From: Histomonas meleagridis | Lineage: Eukaryota > Parabasalia > Tritrichomonadida > Dientamoebidae | Reading direction: 5' to 3' | Length of the DNA stretch: 64,000 bases | Assembly: GCA_020186115.1 (NCBI GenBank) | Contig: WSYJ01000020.1 | Location: 62,001 to 126,000 of the forward strand | Shown: positions 29,745 through 39,625 of the stretch, piece by piece | How positions within the stretch are numbered: position 1 is the stretch's first letter | Layout of the letters: every line of letters begins with the position of its first letter | Made by a program: the position numbers and the translations under genes | Notes under the pieces: model-generated | Database searches by the model: none | What the model was told of the DNA's origin: nothing | The model's input: the letters and a program-made list of their open reading frames with translations, nothing else

Positions 29745-30890
29745 TTAATAATACTTTTTTGTTGATCCTTCCGAAATAACTTTTCTTCTTCCGCCTCTTT
29801 TCTTTGAAATTCCTTCATTTTCTCTTAATCCCAATTCATATCTATTTAAGTAGTAGAATTCTATCACATCTTTATATGACTTATCCGGTAATGCCTCCTT
29901 AATCTTCCGGAATTTTTTAGGGTTTTGTCGATATTTCTCCACAAATATTTGCTTCTCTTCTTCTGTCCAAGCCAATCTTTCTTTAAATCGATTATATGAA
30001 GCAATTGGATCATTAATAAATCCATTCGTATTATAATAACAATTATCAATTTTATCGCTTTTCATTAAAAACATTTCTTGGTCAGGCGATGCCCACTTCA
30101 GACGCGCCGCTTCATCAACAACTGGAGTCTCTTTTGGAAATTCAGGCGGCCAAACATTAGATTTAATATCAACACGTGACGAATAATCATCAATTGCGAT
30201 GTTTTGTTGCTCCCAAAGCATTCGACGTTTCGCATATTCGTCGGCTAAATTTTGTTGTTCTTCGATTAATAATCCTTTCTTTGCAAAACGATGCGCAAAT
30301 ATAGGGAGCGCATTAAGTCGCATCTGATCAATAGTCTGTTTATAAAGTGGTAATTCGGGTAGATTATGATATGTTTGATTATCTGATTGAATGGTTGTGG
30401 TATTATGTGATTCATCACGCCGTGATTTACATGTGGATATGACAGAATCTATAAGATTATCTGAAATTAAGAGACCGCGATATTGATGGATCCCTAATGA
30501 ATTGGGTAATGATGGAATTAATTGATTTGGAGTTTGTTGGAGTGAATTACGTTCATGTTGAAGTGAGGATAAATCTGCTTTATATCGTTGGATTTCTTGC
30601 TCTGTTTGTGATTTCATCTCTTGAACATCGCGGCGTGATGGTAAAGAAGGAAATGGTGCTGCTACTATCTTTTTGGACTCTTTGACATCACGAAAGTTAA
30701 TAGTAGAGACAGAGCGAATTGGAATGGGCCGAATATCACGCTTTGCGAGAGAATCAGAAACATTTGGTGTATTGGCAGTAAAGAGCCATTGAGATATACC
30801 TGTAGTTTGGGGTTGAGTCTGAACTTGTTGATCAACTTTAATATCGTCAATTATGTCATCAGTCTGTGTTTTTTGATTCGTGTTTTTCAT
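29745..30890 (-). CDS. NCoR/SMRT-type SANT-domain protein
   Basis: The product is 381 residues. Residues about 300-360 (RFKERLAWTEEEKQIFVEKY, NPKKFRKIKEALPDKSYKD, VIEFYYLNRYEL) match the first SANT domain of NCoR/Snt1 corepressors, which activates class I histone deacetylases; a helical segment precedes it as in the deacetylase-activating domain. The N-terminal half is Gln/Ser/Pro-rich and disordered, with a coiled-coil stretch (EMKSQTEQEIQRYKADLSSL). A basic end (KKRGGRRK) may be a nuclear signal. It is probably a chromatin corepressor subunit. The start ATG at 30890 is the only early one. Confidence 0.75.
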   Translation of the reverse strand: MKNTNQKTQTDDIIDDIKVDQQVQTQPQTTGISQWLFTANTPNVSDSLAKRDIRPIPIRSVSTINFRDVKESKKIVAAPFPSLPSRRDVQEMKSQTEQEIQRYKADLSSLQHERNSLQQTPNQLIPSLPNSLGIHQYRGLLISDNLIDSVISTCKSRRDESHNTTTIQSDNQTYHNLPELPLYKQTIDQMRLNALPIFAHRFAKKGLLIEEQQNLADEYAKRRMLWEQQNIAIDDYSSRVDIKSNVWPPEFPKETPVVDEAARLKWASPDQEMFLMKSDKIDNCYYNTNGFINDPIASYNRFKERLAWTEEEKQIFVEKYRQNPKKFRKIKEALPDKSYKDVIEFYYLNRYELGLRENEGISKKRGGRRKVISEGSTKKYY

Positions 30891-30951
30891 TTGTGATCTG
30901 ATCGTTTGGATTTTTTGGGGTGTACTATGTACGATTAATTTTCATTCAAAA

Positions 30952-31014
30952 ATGGAAGAGGTTCCAAAAAAAATGTCATTAATTGCTCATGAAAACCTAA
31001 AAAGATTTAAATAA
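30952..31014 (+). CDS. 20-codon ORF behind an initiator-like site
   Basis: TTCATTCAAAAATGG places an initiator-like TCATTC a few bases before ATG 30952. The frame encodes a peptide starting MEEVPKKMSLIAHENLKRF and stops in TTTAAATAA, a UAAA-type context. The signals at both ends are gene-like, but the length is too short to prove coding. It is divergent from the SANT gene. Confidence 0.25.
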   Translation: MEEVPKKMSLIAHENLKRFK

Positions 31015-31521
31015 CAATGATAAAACTTTTTTGTTTTCATATGGTATGTGATATTGTGCTTGTTTATCTTATGTTAATTCGATTTTTCATTCACATGTAT
31101 GGATAAACGTTTTTAATTTTTTTTAAATATTTCATATTGTTATGCTTTAAAACAAATATGTCATCATACTAACATGAAATTTTATTGACTTTATTATCAA
31201 TTAATGATTTTTCGAGATTAAAATCTTCGGAAATGATTCTATACTGAAAAAGTCGTAAATTTGAATAAGCTAAAATTTTAGCCTTACAAAAAAAAAACAA
31301 ATAAACCAAATTTTCTTTTTTATTACTTTCAAGAAGAATTCATCACCACCAATAGTATCTATAAGATTTTAAAGAAAATACTTATAAAATGAATGTGTGA
31401 AATGGAATTAAAAAAATTGAATCAATCATCAAATTTTTTTAACAATACGCCAACAAACTTATGTCAATGTTATAAATCATTACCGACACCAGCTTATTAG
31501 GAAGATAGACCAAGACATTAT
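31015..31521. other. AT-rich intergenic
   Basis: No gene is seen. It contains AACGTT at about 31106-31111 and several A/T homopolymers. Confidence 0.5.
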
Positions 31522-32712
31522 ATGTTTTCTATGAACATTTTATTGGAAGAGATATCAACCGTTAGTTTTTCAATTCATAACTGGTCAAAACAATACGAGC
31601 CAATGGAATCACGAACAATAGAATTTGATCCTTCGACTGTAAATCCCAATGAACTACTCGAAACCCTTGTCACCAAGAAGCACATTATTGGCGTTGTAAC
31701 AGCACTTGAAGCATATCACAACGATATCAAAAAATCAACTCTTTTCTCAGTTCTTGTTTATCTTGCCAAGAATTCTAATTATGCTCATCTTGTATCTCGT
31801 TATGTCACACCTATATCCAAAAGTTATCCTGCTCAAGTTGCTTCAATACGTGCTTTTATTCTCATTCATCGATGTCCACCAGATCAAGTTATGGTACGAT
31901 GTTCAGAGGCCTTAAAGATTCTTGAGAAAGCTCGCAAAAAAGACAAGAGAAATCCACAATTACTTGAAAACATTGCATATCTCCATGCCAAAATGCATGA
32001 CAAAGAGAAATCGCTTGAATACCTCAAACGGAATCTTACGTGGAACTCTGATTCCAATCATTCACGTCTTCAACTTTTATTAATGATACGAATTTTCCGA
32101 TCAAATTGTCAATTTGACGAAGCCCTTACATTAGCCAACAGTTCATATGACATATTAGGTCGCTACGACAAGTTTATACTTATCGAAGGGATGTTTTGTT
32201 CTGCCGAAAATGGCGATATGACACAAATGGAGTCATTTTTCCATAAACTTAAGAAATTGTTTAAAGCTGATGCGCACATTATGAGTGCCACGACACGTCT
32301 AAACATAATGTTAGGCAAATTACAAAACGCGTCCGAATGTTTCCAAAGTTGGGGCGAATTAGAATCGAATCAGCAATCGGCCGATTTCTTCTTCTGCTAC
32401 TCGCAGTTATGTCTAGCGCTAAAAGAGCATCAGGAGGCCGCTCGTTATCTTGCGTATGCTGTCGAAATGGACCCATGCAACGTCCAATATATGGCCGCGT
32501 TGGCGACAACATTATATAAATTGGGAACGAAGGAGAAGGCAAACGAAATCGCAAAGAGGGCGACGGCTGTGGACCCGTGGTGCTTCCACGCGTGGCTCGC
32601 GCTGGCAACAGTTTGCGAGGACAAAATTGAGGCTGAAGAAGCGCTGAAGAAGGCAATAGTATTAAGGAGAAAATCAGTCGATTTGACATCGATAAAGATG
32701 AGACTGAACTGA
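31522..32712 (+). CDS. TPR-repeat protein
   Basis: The product is 396 residues of helical hairpins. TPR-like units are clearest at residues 130-175 (ALKILEKARKKDKRNPQL, IAYLHAKMHDKEKSLEYLKR) and 285-385 (CYSQLCLALKEHQEAARYLA, ATTLYKLGTKEKANEIAKRA, AWLALATVCEDKIEAEEALK). The C-terminal block recalls TTC7- or APC7-like TPR proteins, but I cannot decide. It probably serves as a scaffold. The last 400 bp are clearly more GC-rich than the rest of the gene, although the TPR frame is intact across the change. Confidence 0.65.
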   Translation: MFSMNILLEEISTVSFSIHNWSKQYEPMESRTIEFDPSTVNPNELLETLVTKKHIIGVVTALEAYHNDIKKSTLFSVLVYLAKNSNYAHLVSRYVTPISKSYPAQVASIRAFILIHRCPPDQVMVRCSEALKILEKARKKDKRNPQLLENIAYLHAKMHDKEKSLEYLKRNLTWNSDSNHSRLQLLLMIRIFRSNCQFDEALTLANSSYDILGRYDKFILIEGMFCSAENGDMTQMESFFHKLKKLFKADAHIMSATTRLNIMLGKLQNASECFQSWGELESNQQSADFFFCYSQLCLALKEHQEAARYLAYAVEMDPCNVQYMAALATTLYKLGTKEKANEIAKRATAVDPWCFHAWLALATVCEDKIEAEEALKKAIVLRRKSVDLTSIKMRLN

Positions 32713-33249
32713 AAGTGTGTGGAAATCATTAAAAAAATTGTATTATAAACATTAATTAATGTTTTAAATATTTGTGTACAGAAAGAATTAGTAATTAGTT
32801 GATGATAACATGTTTCGGAGTTGATTTTTTGGTGTGTTCAACTCTTAGGTAATGTTGTTCATTGATGTTTTCGGTGTAATTTTTAATTTTCATTTGAATG
32901 AAAAGTTTTGGAAAATTCTTACAAAAAATTATTGAAGCTAATTTACAAATTTTTGTTTAAGGACTTACGGCATCGTTTTATAAAATACATTATTAAACCA
33001 GATAAAATTTTTCGAAGCACTTGATTTTTAATTAAATGTTTGGAAGAAAATAAGGAATTCTTTCCAAGTATGTCATGAGCATGGAACTGGAATATACCAA
33101 TCTAGATATTATTTGGCGATTGATTCCTAAAACTTTCTAATCTTACGCAAGCATTTATCATTTTTCCATAAAAAGTTATGAACAAAATTTACAAAAATCA
33201 CATATCAGAATTTGTTACCGAATAAAATGAATGTTCAATTTCATACATA
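32713..33249. other. AT-rich intergenic between convergent genes
   Basis: There is no reading frame with coding character and no RNA gene that I can recognise. Confidence 0.55.
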
Positions 33250-34407
33250 TTAATATTTATTCATTAATCGTATCCAAAATTCCTTTGGCACATTTGCCTT
33301 TCCTATTTCCCCGCTTGCGTACACGCATCCCTGCGCGAGTGCCGCCACTAATATCACAGGTAACAATTTCTTTACTCCTTTTTCATGAAGAATTTTTTCG
33401 AATCCGATTATGTATGCGAATACTTGCGCTGGCGCAATGAACTTAAACAAGAATTCATTGTTAATGAACAAACTGCATAATAACCAAATCAATGGAAACA
33501 CTCCGAGTGGAACAGAACGTAACAAAAGTAAAACGCTTCCAATAAACACTGTTCCATATAATAACATTAACGAATGAACATTTCGTAATTTACTTATTGA
33601 TTCGGCGTTTTGAAGGAAATATTTTAATATGTTAAAGCTAAAAGTTTCGTTATCATATTTAAATGGGAAATATGTAATATACATAAACTTATCGAATGTA
33701 ACGCCAATCATTTTTTGAACAAATATATAAATGATAATAAAAATGAAAATGAGAAGTGATTTAACAATGGAAAGGCTTAAAATATAAAGGATAAGGAAGA
33801 TAAATAACACAATTATACCTTCGTGTTTCGTGGTGAGACAAAGGAAAAGTGAAATGGTGAGAAAAATGAAGTGATCAATTCTATAGAAAATAAAACAAAA
33901 TGAAACAAATGAAAGAAATAAAGAGTCTGATGTGGCTGTGCTTTTAAGAAGATTCCATTTCAATGGTGCAAAACAAAGTATAATGCATGGATAAATGTAT
34001 TGCGATATGCCATATATTTTTAATAATCTGGAAAATGAATATAAAACAAGAATGAGAGAAATAAATATGGATAAAAATTGACCGCAAGTATAATTGTTGA
34101 TGCAAATAAGAGAACAAAGCTTTAAAAAAATGGGATGTGTTACAAGTATCGATTTAAACGAATCTTTTTTGATCTTAAAAGAATCATAAAAAGGATCAAT
34201 ATCTTTAGGGTTGAAAATTATTTTAGAAGTAGCTAATGAAATAATTGAATCTTGGAATAGTAATGGATCATAAATATCATTTTTAAGATAATAAGTAAAA
34301 AATAAGCATAACTGCGAGAAAATTCCTATGCCCCATAGTATTAAATCATTTTTGTTAATCTTCCAAAAACCTGGAGGGAGAATCCTTAAAGGCTTGTAAT
34401 GTTGCAT
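33250..34407 (-). CDS. Polytopic membrane protein, GT-C glycosyltransferase-like
   Basis: From the first in-frame ATG (MQHYKPLRILPPGFW) the product has 385 residues with about nine to ten membrane helices (for example LILWGIGIFSQLCLFFTYYL, FLSIFISLILVLYSF and LLIFIFIIIYIFVQKMI). After the first helix a luminal loop contains NDIYDPLLFQDS, similar in position to the acidic first-loop motif of GT-C enzymes, and STATSDSLFLS resembles the second conserved region of PIG-type mannosyltransferases. A role in GPI or N-glycan precursor mannosylation is plausible but not proven. The open frame runs 13 codons further upstream to a TTG. Confidence 0.55.
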   Translation of the reverse strand: MQHYKPLRILPPGFWKINKNDLILWGIGIFSQLCLFFTYYLKNDIYDPLLFQDSIISLATSKIIFNPKDIDPFYDSFKIKKDSFKSILVTHPIFLKLCSLICINNYTCGQFLSIFISLILVLYSFSRLLKIYGISQYIYPCIILCFAPLKWNLLKSTATSDSLFLSFVSFCFIFYRIDHFIFLTISLFLCLTTKHEGIIVLFIFLILYILSLSIVKSLLIFIFIIIYIFVQKMIGVTFDKFMYITYFPFKYDNETFSFNILKYFLQNAESISKLRNVHSLMLLYGTVFIGSVLLLLRSVPLGVFPLIWLLCSLFINNEFLFKFIAPAQVFAYIIGFEKILHEKGVKKLLPVILVAALAQGCVYASGEIGKANVPKEFWIRLMNKY

Positions 34408-34656
34408 CGATGAATCGAAACAGTTTAAAGGCACTGAAAATTTCAATTGAAACGATTACACTTTTTTATAAAACATGTTTTCCAACAAATAATTTTGTCA
34501 TGATTATCTTGAAATTAATTCTGAATAACAAAGTTTAAAACATTACTGTTATATCAGCGTAATATATTATATCTGCTTTTAATTTGTTATATTTAAAAAA
34601 AAATATTTTTTAATCAAATTAAAACTAAAGAAATTTTTATTTATAAACAAACAAAT

Positions 34657-37554
34657 TTATTTTCTTATATTCATATAAGCATTCAAAGATTCCGTTGGCA
34701 TCTTTTTCATACAAACGGATACAATCTTTGCTGATATGGCCGTTATTTCCCATGGGAATTCGTTTGGTGTGAAACACAACGCATTATAAATTATTTCCAC
34801 CATTTGCGCTTTTCTCTTTTTACCTTTCACATTTATTCCGAAGATTCGAAACATTTCGTCGAATCTTTTTCTACCGAAAATTTTCTTTTGTAATTTCGAA
34901 ATTTTCTTATATAATTTCTTTTGATTATTTTTCACCTTTTTTTTCATTTTTTTCGCCGAATAATTTAAGTTATAATTAAATTCATTTACTTCATTCATAT
35001 ATTCATTTAATATTTCACTTGAATTTATTCCATTATTTAACACATTAATTATTAATTCGGAATTTTGTTTGAGCAATTTATAATTATTTGAAGTAATTAT
35101 ATGTTGCGCTTTATGATGTATTATGTTCATAATTAATAAATAATATCGAACATTTGGAAGATTTGTAAACGTAACTGTTCGCGGAGTATATAATAGTTGA
35201 AATATTTTGGCAAAAATTTGTAGCGAAACATTCGACAATTGTTTACATTGTTGAAGATATTTACGAAATGTCGACTGAATTACAACAGCTGAATGCTGCA
35301 TTGCATGATATCGCTTCTTTTGCAGATACATACGAAACGTCGACTGAATTGTAACTGCGGAATGTTGCATTAACAAATAATGTTTCTTCTGTAAGTGCAT
35401 TCTGAATGTCGACTGAATTAATACTGCCGAATCCTTCATTAGAATATAATTCTTCTTCTTTAAGTACATTCTGAATGCTGACTGAATTACAACAGCGGAA
35501 TGTTTCATTAATGAATAATGTTTCTTCTGTAAGTACATTCTGAAAGTTGATTGGATTAATACTGCGGAATGTTTCATAAGTTTGTAATGTTTCTTCTGTA
35601 AATACATTCTAAATGTCGACTGAATTGTAACTGCGGAATGTCTCATTAACAGATAATGCTTGCGCTGTAAGTGCATTCTGAATGTTGACTGGATTAATAC
35701 TGCGGAATGCTTCATTAATGAATAATGTTTCTTCTGTAAGTACATTCGAACTACAGATTGGATTAATACTGCCGAGTGTTTCATCTTAAGGAAAATCATA
35801 CGGACTCTGTGCATGCGTATCATCGATTGTATCACAACAGCGGAATGTTTCATTATTTTGTAATGTTTCCTTTGTACGCTCATTCGGAATGTCGACTGTA
35901 TGACAATAGCTGAATTCCGCATTTCCATAAATTGCATTTTACATATGCACATTCTGGCAAAAGAGTTCATAACGATTGCAGCATTTTTCATATTTATAAA
36001 TTTACTCTTTTTCACAAACATTTTCATACTTTTCTGTATGATTAAAGCGGATTTCTTATCAATAAATTTCGACATGTAATGTGATTGGTTTGGAATGAGT
36101 GAATAAAATGATTGATTCCAAGAAGAAGGCGAAGATATATATGTATTATTTGTAATGTTAAGTTTTTGTGTAAATTGTTTTGAATATGTAACATCATTTA
36201 TACCTTTAATTAAATCGCATGGATGTTTTACGTTTGTCTTTGGACATGTATACATACGAGAAACACGCCATGACGCATTTGATATAAACGGAGTTTTAAC
36301 TTTTTTACGCTTTAAAATACTTCGGTTTTTTTTGGACTCAATTGATTCCTTAAAAAATAATATTTTTGCATCATCCATATCATGAACTACTTTACCTCTT
36401 TGGTTAAAATTAGTAACTTTGTCAACAAAAGATTGATAACATTGTGTATGAATAAAATCTTTGAAAAATGAACTGAACTCATTTTGAAAGGTATCGGTGC
36501 TATCGGCAATTTTCTGATCGTTCATCAAAACTTTTACAAAAAAGCGAAGAAATCCTGAACGGGTCTTATTAAAACACCTAAAAAGCTCATTTTTAGATGG
36601 AAAGTTTTTTATGTTAGGAAGCCCTAAGAAGTTTTTATCAACTTTGGTGACAGATTGAAGAATTGCTTTCCGATCATCATTATGAAATAATTTACACGTC
36701 TTATTTAAAGCTTTCTTGAGCTTATAACGAGCTCTATCTTGAATTGGAGGTGGTTTATTTGTTGATGGGTAAATTATGGTTGAAGTATCAAGATTGACAA
36801 TAATTACATTTGGATCAAGATTATCTAAAGATATTTCATCAGGATTAACACCAATTAGAAATGGTATTGGTGACTGTAAGATATCTTTGAGCTTATCGTT
36901 GAGACATGGAATATTAATAGAATATGATTGAAGGGGATACATAAGAGTAATAAGAGTCTCTATAAATGGTGAAATGACACCACTAATTTTAGAAGTGAAT
37001 ACTATTTGCTTTTCAGTAACAATTGAAAGAATAATTAAAATTAATTGCTTAGCGGAAAATAAGGAAAATGGAAGCCAAAACGGAAGATCCATTGATGGAA
37101 GAAGATTTGGTGGTGAACGGGAAACACAAAATTGGTATTTGTCTATTTCAAAAGTTACAGCAATTACTCCTGGAGGTGGCATTGGAATTTGGGTAAGTAA
37201 ATAATTAGCAATTTTGCAATCATTTGGTTGGCTATTAAATAGTACATAGAGGATATTTTTTAATGTTTGGAAATAAGGAAGAGTTGATACAAGAGCTATT
37301 GAATAAGTTTGATCTTTTGTTTTAAAAAAAACTGAACACCCATAATGACGAGTACCATCTCCTGTTGTAATCACAAAATAATGACAATTTGGTTGCATAG
37401 AAGCTTGTGGATTCATTGGAAATAAAAACGAAGGAAGAGTTTTTTTCAAATCTTCCTCATTTCCTTGAAACGATTCGGAGTGTTGATAATGTTCATATAT
37501 GTAATTACTTGGTATCTCGAAACGACAGCGAACAAAAAGATCGAAAAGCTTCAT
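34657..37554 (-). CDS. DENN-domain protein with 12 IQ motifs
   Basis: From ATG at 37554 the product is 965 residues. Residues 1-390 match the tripartite DENN module (uDENN: LFVRCRFEIPSNYIYEHYQ; cDENN: LILIILSIVTEKQIVFTSK and YPLQSYSINIPCL; dDENN: FLRFFVKVLMNDQKIADSTD), a Rab guanine-nucleotide exchange factor. Residues about 500-771 are twelve tandem 23-residue IQ motifs (SAVVIQSTFRMYLQKKHY), known calmodulin/EF-hand binding sites. A basic coiled-coil-like tail follows (KKMKKKVKNNQKKLYKK). DENN joined to a long IQ array suggests a calcium-controlled Rab GEF, perhaps with a stiff lever of bound light chains; this is inference. The sequence upstream of the ATG is open for 11 codons from a TTG. 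Confidence 0.85.
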   Translation of the reverse strand: MKLFDLFVRCRFEIPSNYIYEHYQHSESFQGNEEDLKKTLPSFLFPMNPQASMQPNCHYFVITTGDGTRHYGCSVFFKTKDQTYSIALVSTLPYFQTLKNILYVLFNSQPNDCKIANYLLTQIPMPPPGVIAVTFEIDKYQFCVSRSPPNLLPSMDLPFWLPFSLFSAKQLILIILSIVTEKQIVFTSKISGVISPFIETLITLMYPLQSYSINIPCLNDKLKDILQSPIPFLIGVNPDEISLDNLDPNVIIVNLDTSTIIYPSTNKPPPIQDRARYKLKKALNKTCKLFHNDDRKAILQSVTKVDKNFLGLPNIKNFPSKNELFRCFNKTRSGFLRFFVKVLMNDQKIADSTDTFQNEFSSFFKDFIHTQCYQSFVDKVTNFNQRGKVVHDMDDAKILFFKESIESKKNRSILKRKKVKTPFISNASWRVSRMYTCPKTNVKHPCDLIKGINDVTYSKQFTQKLNITNNTYISSPSSWNQSFYSLIPNQSHYMSKFIDKKSALIIQKSMKMFVKKSKFINMKNAAIVMNSFARMCICKMQFMEMRNSAIVIQSTFRMSVQRKHYKIMKHSAVVIQSMIRMHRVRMIFLKMKHSAVLIQSVVRMYLQKKHYSLMKHSAVLIQSTFRMHLQRKHYLLMRHSAVTIQSTFRMYLQKKHYKLMKHSAVLIQSTFRMYLQKKHYSLMKHSAVVIQSAFRMYLKKKNYILMKDSAVLIQSTFRMHLQKKHYLLMQHSAVTIQSTFRMYLQKKRYHAMQHSAVVIQSTFRKYLQQCKQLSNVSLQIFAKIFQLLYTPRTVTFTNLPNVRYYLLIMNIIHHKAQHIITSNNYKLLKQNSELIINVLNNGINSSEILNEYMNEVNEFNYNLNYSAKKMKKKVKNNQKKLYKKISKLQKKIFGRKRFDEMFRIFGINVKGKKRKAQMVEIIYNALCFTPNEFPWEITAISAKIVSVCMKKMPTESLNAYMNIRK
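35240..36055 (-). repeat. Twelve 69-bp tandem units encoding IQ motifs
   Basis: Twelve successive 69-nt units encode 23-residue IQ motifs. Units 5-11 are the most alike (HSAVLIQSTFRMYLQKKHY variants), while the outermost units diverge, a pattern expected from internal duplication. Confidence 0.9.
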
Positions 37555-37587
37555 GACGCTATCGGCTAGATAACAACTCAATTTCAA

Positions 37588-38178
37588 TAATATAAACTAA
37601 CGTTCGCTCAAAATCGCTGAAAAAATTTTTGTTATCAAATTTTTATTTTTATCAATCTACAATTATATTATGTCCACAAACGTATATGAACTATGGCTAA
37701 CGAAGTAATGATAAAGTATGTTTATAATTAAAATTAGAATTGAGAGTTGATTTAATAATCTTTTTTCCATCATTTAAATTGTTAATCCAGGATGGCGAAA
37801 TAAAAATTTTACCACCACATAAATATGTTTACATCAATAAGATCCAATATTTCTATTTGGAAGATGAAAAAATAAAGAAAAATCTCCACCGCATCAAAAA
37901 CTCGAGTTTTCTGGGCTAAGAAATTTTTCAATTATTAATAGCGGTTTTGATAACATTGAATGTTGAAAATAAGAATATTTTTCGATTAATATAATTAATA
38001 TTTGATTTTAATGCACAACACCTGTCAATATATATTTGTAATTGCAATAACTTAATATAGAATAAATAAATGGTGTATTTATTAAGATATAAATTTTTTT
38101 TATCATAACGCTCACTCTATTTACAGTTGATTACAACCGCTAAATTGAACGAGGATACGTTTTTTGGACTTGCAGAAA
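37588..38178. other. Divergent intergenic region with AACGTTCGC
   Basis: About 590 bp of AT-rich DNA lie between the DENN gene and the transporter. TAACGTTCGCTC at about 37598 is close to the DENN gene start. No gene is seen. Confidence 0.5.
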
Positions 38179-39459
38179 ATGATTGGGGGGAACCTGAACC
38201 TCCAAGATGTCCAAGATGAAGTTAGATCAAAAGGAAATGCTGTTGTATTTGATCAGAGACATCTTACGAAGAAAGACAAAATTTCGTTTTTTTCTGCATT
38301 ATCGATTCTTTTAAATACAGATTTTGGAAATGATCCTTTATTCAATGGAGCCATGCTTTCGGCAGGGTTTTATCCAACAATCATAAGCATGGTTGTTATG
38401 CTTTTTTATAATATGTTTACATTTCATGCATATTTATCAACATGGTTCTTCAGGAAATATAATTCATTTGCAGCAATATGGAAAGCCAGCGAAGTTAAAT
38501 ATTCTTCGGTTACTAATATAATCAACATCTTTTCATATCTTTGGCTCTCATTCACACTTTTCGATGAGATTCCAAAGTGTATCCGAGATTTTATTGGATC
38601 CTTCACTACACTTCCAGGCATTTTACAGAATGACATTTTTTGCATATATATATTCAACATTGTTTTATTATTTCCTATTTTCTTTGCCAAAGGCTTCAAT
38701 AAATTTATAATTTTATCCCACATTGGCAACTTTTGCAAGATAGTTTTGCATGTTTTAGTTGCATTTCTTCTCATCAGCTCAATTCATGTCAATGGAGTCA
38801 ATCCAAATGCCAATGTTTCTTGGTCCATAAGCAATAAAGCAGGCTTTTGCTTTAATCCCATTCTCATAATGTGCTCATACACCAATCACATCTTCACAGA
38901 GAAAGTAACTCGATATTTAGAACGGCCGACACCGAAGCGAATTATTCCGATTGCATGGATTGTCAATGTAATCAATTGTGCATTCCATCTTATTGTTGGC
39001 ATTCCTGCTTATCTTGTATTTGCATCACAAGATTCGACTACTAATGTTTTGTTTAGTTTTCCCAATTCTAATAATCCGATAATTATCATTGCAAAGGTCT
39101 GTAATCTAATATGTATAGTTACAACTGCGCAAATGTATTTGTATCTTGAAGGAACTGAAATGTCCGCATTCATTATGGGAAATGAAAAGTCATCAATTGG
39201 CCAACAATTAATGTGCGGAATCGTTGTCCTATTGTTCAATTGCGCTTATGCATTAATGACTGACATATTGAAATACGTCGTAAGGATAATATGTTTAGTT
39301 GCAATTTGCATATTAATATTTTTGGAGCCCGGAGTGACATTCTTCATTGTGTTTAGAAAAGGTCACATACCGTTTAAGGTATTGATATGTTTGTTATTTG
39401 CTGGGTTTGTTGCATTATTAATTCTTTCATTTACTCTGCAAGGGTCTGTCGAAGTTTAA
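38179..39459 (+). CDS. AAAP-family amino-acid transporter
   Basis: From ATG 38179 (MIGGNLNLQDVQDE) the product is 426 residues with about eleven membrane helices after a 45-residue cytosolic N-terminus. The pattern is that of the amino acid/auxin permease family (SLC36/38). It opens with DKISFFSALSILLNTDFGNDPLF, a variant of the usual first helix, followed by the FTEKVTRYLERPTPKR region before helix 6. Proton- or sodium-coupled neutral amino-acid uptake is the family role; the exact substrate cannot be read. The stop is in GTTTAAATAATAAA, a UAAA signal. Confidence 0.85.
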   Translation: MIGGNLNLQDVQDEVRSKGNAVVFDQRHLTKKDKISFFSALSILLNTDFGNDPLFNGAMLSAGFYPTIISMVVMLFYNMFTFHAYLSTWFFRKYNSFAAIWKASEVKYSSVTNIINIFSYLWLSFTLFDEIPKCIRDFIGSFTTLPGILQNDIFCIYIFNIVLLFPIFFAKGFNKFIILSHIGNFCKIVLHVLVAFLLISSIHVNGVNPNANVSWSISNKAGFCFNPILIMCSYTNHIFTEKVTRYLERPTPKRIIPIAWIVNVINCAFHLIVGIPAYLVFASQDSTTNVLFSFPNSNNPIIIIAKVCNLICIVTTAQMYLYLEGTEMSAFIMGNEKSSIGQQLMCGIVVLLFNCAYALMTDILKYVVRIICLVAICILIFLEPGVTFFIVFRKGHIPFKVLICLLFAGFVALLILSFTLQGSVEV

Positions 39460-39625
39460 ATAATAAATGTAAATCGTGCAAAAATATATTTGTATTTGAA
39501 GCAAATGAAATATTTTGTCGTTGTCTCAAATTTTCACTGTGATACAATCGTTAAGTGCATTTTTGAATACATTATTTCCACTTTTTGATTTTCATAGTAT
39601 CGGTAAAAGTGGAATTATCTCCAAA

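Noticed and set aside
32279-32729. Long minus-strand open frames inside the TPR gene
   Set aside because: They are a by-product of the GC-rich 3' end of the plus-strand gene, which has clear TPR repeats in its own frame.
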